Below are positions 60,561 to 64,000 of a DNA stretch of 64,000 nucleotides, in pieces. The position numbers and the translations under genes were made by a program. The notes below the pieces were generated by a model. The model was not told the origin of the DNA. It ran no database searches and saw only the letters and a list, made by a program, of their open reading frames with translations. The stretch is taken from NCBI GenBank assembly GCA_964462445.1, contig CAYWXG010000003.1:14653-78652 (forward strand), in the 5' to 3' direction. The stretch is from JAGBWK01 sp964462445. GTDB lineage: Bacteria > Bacteroidota > Bacteroidia > Bacteroidales > Muribaculaceae. How positions within the stretch are numbered: the first letter of the stretch is position 1; every line of letters begins with the position of its first letter.

Positions 60561-60980
60561 TTATTTGTTGGGGTCTTCGCAAAGCTCGATGAGCGCACCA
60601 CAAGTTGATTTCGGGTGAAGGAATGCGATGTTAAGACCTTCAGCACCTTTGCGAGGAGCTTTGTCGATGAGGCGGCAACCTTTTTCTTCTGCCTCTGCCA
60701 ATGCGTTGGCTACACCATCTTCCATTGCGAATGCGATATGTTGAATACCACCGCGTCCACCATTGCCGGCGATGAATTTCGAAATTGCACTATCTTCTGA
60801 TGTGCCTTCGAGAAGCTCGATTTTAGTTTGCCCTACTTTGAAGAAAGCTGTGCGCACTTTTTGATCTGCTACCTCTTCGATGGCGAAGCATTTAAGACCG
60901 AGAATTTTTTCGTAGAAAGGAATTGCCTCGTCAAGCGAGGGAACGGCGATGCCGACGTGTTCAATGTGTGAAATGTTCAT
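60561..60980 (-). CDS. mce: Methylmalonyl-CoA epimerase
   Basis: A 139-residue vicinal-oxygen-chelate enzyme that interconverts the (R) and (S) forms of methylmalonyl-CoA, feeding the decarboxylase encoded downstream. Metal ligands fit the family: His7 in ISHIEHVGIAVPSLDEA, His86 region in GGIQHIAFAMED, and Glu135 in ALIELCED. First gene of the five-gene operon; a promoter element and a 12-bp palindrome lie upstream in the leader. Confidence 0.95.
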   Translation of the reverse strand: MNISHIEHVGIAVPSLDEAIPFYEKILGLKCFAIEEVADQKVRTAFFKVGQTKIELLEGTSEDSAISKFIAGNGGRGGIQHIAFAMEDGVANALAEAEEKGCRLIDKAPRKGAEGLNIAFLHPKSTCGALIELCEDPNK

Positions 60981-61035
60981 GATGATATGAAAATTTAAAA
61001 ATTATTATTTACAAATAACATTTACCGACTAATGT

Positions 61036-61047
61036 GTGATGCATCAC
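61036..61047. promoter_or_regulatory. 12-bp palindrome GTGATGCATCAC in the mce leader
   Basis: A perfect palindrome about 20 nt downstream of the predicted transcript start and 56 bp before the mce ATG. A possible repressor site for the decarboxylase operon. Confidence 0.4.
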
Positions 61048-61070
61048 GACACTATCCGGCTAACAAACTG

Positions 61071-61078
61071 CAAATTTA
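61071..61078 (-). promoter_or_regulatory. Candidate -7 element of the mce-mmd operon
   Basis: The minus strand reads TAAATTTG, exact TAnnTTTG, 91 bp upstream of the mce ATG. No matching -33 box is clear. Confidence 0.45.
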
Positions 61079-61440
61079 ACAAATAAATTGACATAATAAT
61101 TAAAAATTATCAAAAATCGGCAAAATATGTGGTCAGAAATACTGAAACTAATTGCCAAATTTGTCGCTATCATGCAATTTTGTCAGTTACTCTGTCATCT
61201 TCTTATCCTTACATTTAATCCCATTTTAAGAGCCGAAATTGCGGTGCTGACTGACAAAAATGCTCGAATAAGCGACATTTTGGCAGAATTTCCATTGTTT
61301 TCTATCAGCGTAGCACATATTGGCATGCTTATAAACATTTTGGCATAACATTTGTTTGATATATGAGTGCAGCGCCACAACGGCGTTGGCAAGAGTAAAA
61401 ATAAAATTTGATTAATAACGTAAAAAAATAATATCTCATT
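61079..61440. other. Intergenic region upstream of dnaK
   Basis: About 360 bp between divergent mce and dnaK. Short frames on both strands have no coding character that I trust. It holds several TTGGCA copies (61280s, 61318, 61340); the last, TGGCATAACATTTGT at 61341-61355, has the spacing of a sigma-54 -24/-12 element (TGGCA then TTG) but T instead of C at the end. No CIRCE element (TTAGCACTC) is present. Confidence 0.35.
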
Positions 61441-63351
61441 ATGGGAAAAATAATTGGTATTGACTTAGGTACAACAAACTCATGTGTATCAGTATTGGAA
61501 GGTAACGACCCTGTCGTAATTCCTAACAGCGAAGGTCGCAACACTACTCCTTCGGTAGTAGCATTTGTTGATGGTGGTGAACGCAAAGTGGGTGACCCCG
61601 CTAAGCGTCAGGCTATCACTAACCCGAAACGTACGGTTTACTCTATTAAACGTTTCATGGGTGAATCATTCGACCAAGTAAAAAATGAAATCGAACGCGT
61701 ACCCTATAAAGTAGTTCGCAGCGACAACAACACTCCGCGTGTCGACATCGACGGACGCCAATACACTCCGCAAGAAATTTCGGCAATGATTCTTCAAAAG
61801 ATGAAGAAGACTGCTGAAGATTATCTCGGACAGGCTGTTACAGATGCTGTTATCACCGTACCCGCCTACTTCAACGACGCTCAGCGTAAAGCTACTAAAG
61901 AAGCCGGAGAAATCGCAGGTTTGAACGTTCAACGTATCGTTAACGAACCTACTGCAGCAGCTTTGGCCTATGGCCTCGACAAGAGCGATAAGGACCAAAA
62001 AATCGCAGTATTCGACCTCGGTGGCGGTACATTCGATATATCAATCCTCGAACTCGGCGACGGTGTGTTTGAAGTGAAATCAACCAATGGTGACACTCAC
62101 CTCGGTGGTGATGACTTCGACCACGTGATTATCGACTGGCTTGCCGATGAGTTCCAGAACGAACACCACGTTGACCTCCGTCAAGACCCCATGGCTCTCC
62201 AACGCCTCAAAGAAGCTGCTGAAAAAGCTAAAATCGAGCTTTCTTCAACCACTTCTACCGAAATCAACCTACCCTACATCATGCCCGTTAACGGCATTCC
62301 TCAGCACCTTGCCAAAACACTTACTCGTGCTAAATTTGAGCAACTTGCCGACTCTCTCATCTCTCGCACACTCGTTCCCTGCCAGCAAGCTCTCAAGGAT
62401 GCCGGCATGACTCCGAGCGACATCGATGAAGTGATTCTCGTGGGTGGTTCAACACGTATCCCCGCTATCCAAGCAGTAGTTGAGAAATTCTTCGGCAAAA
62501 CACCCTCTAAGGGCGTTAACCCCGACGAAGTAGTAGCCGTAGGTGCTGCAATTCAAGGCGCCGTTATCTCAGGTGATGTTAAGGACGTGCTTCTTCTCGA
62601 CGTTGTTCCCTTGTCAGTAGGTATCGAAACTCTTGGTGGCGTGATGACCAAGCTCATCGAAGCTAACACTACAATACCCACTCGTAAGAGCGAAGTATTC
62701 TCAACAGCTTCCGACAATCAGCCCTCAGTGGAAATCCACGTATTGCAGGGAGAGCGCCCCATGGCAAAAGATGACAAGACACTCGGCAAATTCCACCTCG
62801 ATGGCATCATGCCCGCTCCCCGTGGTGTACCCCAAATCGAAGTTACATTCGAAATCGACAAGAACGGTATTCTCAACGTATCGGCTAAAGATAAAGCCAC
62901 CGGCAAAGAGCAAAGCATCCGCATCGAGGCATCTTCGGGCTTGACCGACGCTGAAATCCAACGCATGAAAGATGAAGCAGCAGCCAATGCCGCAAGCGAT
63001 GCTAAAGAAAAAGAACGCATCGACAAACTCAACCAAGCCGACGCTATCATCTTCCAAACTGAGAAACAACTTGCCGACCTCGGCGACAAATTGCCCGCCG
63101 ACAAGAAATCAGCTATCGAAACAGCTGTTGCTCAGCTCAAAGAAGCACACAAAGCTCAGGACCTCGACGCTATCGATGCTGCTATCAAGAATATCGAAGC
63201 ACAATTCCAAGCAGCACAGCAAGATATCCTCAACGCACAGGCGCAAGCACAAGGTGGAGCTAATCCCGGTGCCAACCCCGGAGCAAACCCCGGCGCAGGC
63301 AACAACGGTGCTGACGACGTGACCGACGTTGATTTCGAGGAAGTGAAATAA
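61441..63351 (+). CDS. dnaK: DnaK, Hsp70 chaperone
   Basis: A 636-residue DnaK. It binds hydrophobic peptides in an ATP-controlled cycle with DnaJ and GrpE. The start MGKIIGIDLGTTNSC, the phosphate loop FDLGGGTFDISIL, the VGGSTRIPAIQ block and the linker DVLLLDVVPLSVGIETLGG are all intact. The C-terminal lid is followed by a Gly/Asn/Pro-Ala repeat tail and the acidic end DDVTDVDFEEVK, the usual GrpE/partner-binding terminus. Codon bias is strong (GC-rich third positions), as for highly expressed genes, which also creates long spurious antisense frames. Confidence 0.98.
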   Translation: MGKIIGIDLGTTNSCVSVLEGNDPVVIPNSEGRNTTPSVVAFVDGGERKVGDPAKRQAITNPKRTVYSIKRFMGESFDQVKNEIERVPYKVVRSDNNTPRVDIDGRQYTPQEISAMILQKMKKTAEDYLGQAVTDAVITVPAYFNDAQRKATKEAGEIAGLNVQRIVNEPTAAALAYGLDKSDKDQKIAVFDLGGGTFDISILELGDGVFEVKSTNGDTHLGGDDFDHVIIDWLADEFQNEHHVDLRQDPMALQRLKEAAEKAKIELSSTTSTEINLPYIMPVNGIPQHLAKTLTRAKFEQLADSLISRTLVPCQQALKDAGMTPSDIDEVILVGGSTRIPAIQAVVEKFFGKTPSKGVNPDEVVAVGAAIQGAVISGDVKDVLLLDVVPLSVGIETLGGVMTKLIEANTTIPTRKSEVFSTASDNQPSVEIHVLQGERPMAKDDKTLGKFHLDGIMPAPRGVPQIEVTFEIDKNGILNVSAKDKATGKEQSIRIEASSGLTDAEIQRMKDEAAANAASDAKEKERIDKLNQADAIIFQTEKQLADLGDKLPADKKSAIETAVAQLKEAHKAQDLDAIDAAIKNIEAQFQAAQQDILNAQAQAQGGANPGANPGANPGAGNNGADDVTDVDFEEVK

Positions 63352-63470
63352 TAGCAACAGAAAATCGTTCCGCCAACTTTGCTCAGTCCACGAGGAAATC
63401 CCTCTGTACCACTGTCGAGGACTATCGGAACACCACGCAGAAAATAATCCTATCAACTGCGAAATAAATA

Positions 63471-63514
63471 GAGTAGGGCGCGACTGGAATTGGTCGCGCC
63501 CTACTCATTTATTA
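63471..63514 (+). terminator. dnaK terminator
   Basis: GAGTAGGGCGCGAC (63471-63484) pairs perfectly with GTCGCGCCCTACTC (63493-63506) around an 8-nt loop, followed by ATTTATTAT. It is 120 bp past the dnaK stop. Confidence 0.8.
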
Positions 63515-63551
63515 TACCCTCGAGTAATCGACTCAATTATTCGAGTTCACG

Positions 63552-63761
63552 TCAATCATTGATAACCCACTCGCCACTTTTGGCACTACCTCGTCGCATT
63601 ATTTTACCTTTTACTTTGAGCGAGGCAAACAAACGTTCAACTTGTCGTTGCGACAGAGATAGTATTTCAGAAACCTTCCTAATAGTTAGTTGCTTGTTCT
63701 CGGTGATAAGATTTAGGATTTTCCGTTCATTGTCATTCAAATCATCATTTACCCCGACATT
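63552..63761 (-). pseudogene. C-terminal winged-helix remnant, N-terminus missing
   Basis: A 69-codon frame that ends at 63552 and is bounded upstream by an in-frame TGA at 63762-63764; it contains no ATG or GTG, only TTG at 63738-63740. The residues (NERKILNLITENKQLTIRKV, SQRQVERLFASLKVKGKIMR and SGEWVIND) are a typical winged helix-turn-helix with its C-terminal wing, like the tail of AlbA/AAA_4-domain regulators. It looks like the 3' remnant of a longer gene cut at 63761, exactly where the inverted repeat TTCAATTCATTGAA begins. Alternatively a tiny HTH protein using TTG. Confidence 0.6.
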
Positions 63762-63791
63762 TCAATTCATTGAAGGTATCGTAAAAGATAG

Positions 63792-64000
63792 TTATTTCAA
63801 TAATTTGGTCATCTTGTCAATGCAACGCTTCTTTTGTTCAAGGTTTGGGTGAACATATAAGTTTAGGGTTGTGCTTATATTAGCGTGTCCCAAAATCACG
63901 CTCACCGTTTTATAATCGCATTGGCTTTCAATGCAGCGAGTAGCGAAACTATGTCGCAAACCATGAAATTTCAAGAGAGGAATTTTGAGGTTTTGTAAAA
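63792..64000 (-). CDS. Tyrosine recombinase (phage-type integrase), C-terminal part
   Basis: An open frame of 69 codons plus stop, continuing past the right edge of the window. The catalytic region is clear: HGLRHSFATR supplies the His-x-x-Arg, LGHANISTTLNLYVHP supplies the third His and the nucleophile Tyr. This is the C-terminus of a tyrosine site-specific recombinase; the first Arg and the DNA-binding core lie outside the window. The gene points toward dnaK and suggests the edge of an integrated element (prophage, conjugative transposon or integron-like unit). Confidence 0.88.
   Translation of the reverse strand, partial: LQNLKIPLLKFHGLRHSFATRCIESQCDYKTVSVILGHANISTTLNLYVHPNLEQKKRCIDKMTKLLK

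Noticed and set aside
61127..61392. Short hydrophobic frames on both strands upstream of dnaK
   Set aside because: Opposing frames over the same AT-rich DNA with no ribosome-binding sites; more likely regulatory DNA.
62718..63456. Long antisense frames opposite dnaK
   Set aside because: They result from the strong codon bias of dnaK; the sequences are low complexity and have no family likeness.
1..64000. CRISPR array or cas genes
   Set aside because: No set of evenly spaced direct repeats with variable spacers and no Cas-like protein is present; the only clustered repeats are the hairpins at 55.7-56.1 kb.

Overview
The window is a chromosomal segment of a Bacteroidota bacterium, most likely order Bacteroidales and possibly a Muribaculaceae-like gut lineage (the family is an inference). 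The supporting signs are the giant SprA protein of the type IX secretion/gliding machinery, a GlsA/GlsB glycine-lipid acyltransferase pair, a sodium-pump methylmalonyl-CoA decarboxylase whose gamma subunit carries a lamin-tail domain, DUF4105, DUF4886, Wzi and BspA-type LRR proteins, an AT-rich sequence, and repeated use of the Bacteroidota promoter pattern TTTG-N19/20-TAnnTTTG. I saw no rRNA, tRNA or CRISPR array.

Layout. 0-7 kb: the 5' part of a secreted protein cut by the window edge, ferritin, a YihY-type membrane protein, RidA, FolC, a two-gene split chromate-type transporter and a double META-domain protein. 7-11.8 kb: an overlapping pair of uncharacterised envelope genes (lipoprotein plus alpha-helical repeat protein) behind a promoter buried in a palindrome, and a LytTR regulator overlapping a membrane-anchored NAGPA-like protein. 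11.9-24.5 kb: a probable operon on the minus strand (coiled-coil protein, MgtC, CPA2 antiporter, peroxiredoxin, RuvA, SprA). 24.6-31 kb: SecA, an alkaline-phosphatase-fold protein that lacks its catalytic residues, DUF4105, and Tag glycosylase. 31.7-35.3 kb is a decay zone: an LRR gene broken by an in-frame TGA, an M16 peptidase, and a DUF4886 gene whose 3' end is split by a small inverted-repeat element. 35.4-39.8 kb: rpoN, PAP2, purE and ispG. 40-45.7 kb: cell-surface and lipid genes reading outward from a divergent promoter pair (epimerase and GNGPSL-motif protein one way; glsA, glsB, wzi and lipoprotein the other). 45.7-52.1 kb: LegB-like dehydratase, ATP-grasp ligase, NeuB-like synthase, dusB, DUF2807 and a flippase. 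52.2-55.2 kb: SPFH / four-helix membrane / zinc-ribbon membrane operon. 55.2-56.3 kb: gene-free DNA rich in short GC hairpins. 56.3-61 kb: methylmalonyl-CoA epimerase and decarboxylase operon. 61.4-63.4 kb: dnaK. 63.5-64 kb: entry into a foreign element, with an N-terminally truncated winged-helix remnant and the C-terminal half of a tyrosine recombinase.

How it fits together. Most genes are housekeeping or envelope functions. The best-supported structural discovery is the element at about 34.39-34.65 kb: removing it with one copy of its flanking 10-bp direct repeat restores an intact 258-residue reading frame. The best candidates for little-described functional units are the LytTR/NAGPA-like pair, the overlapping lipoprotein/helical-repeat pair, the LegB/ATP-grasp/NeuB mini-cluster without an aminotransferase, and the SPFH/zinc-ribbon membrane operon, which resembles Bacillus ydjGHI without its PspA gene.
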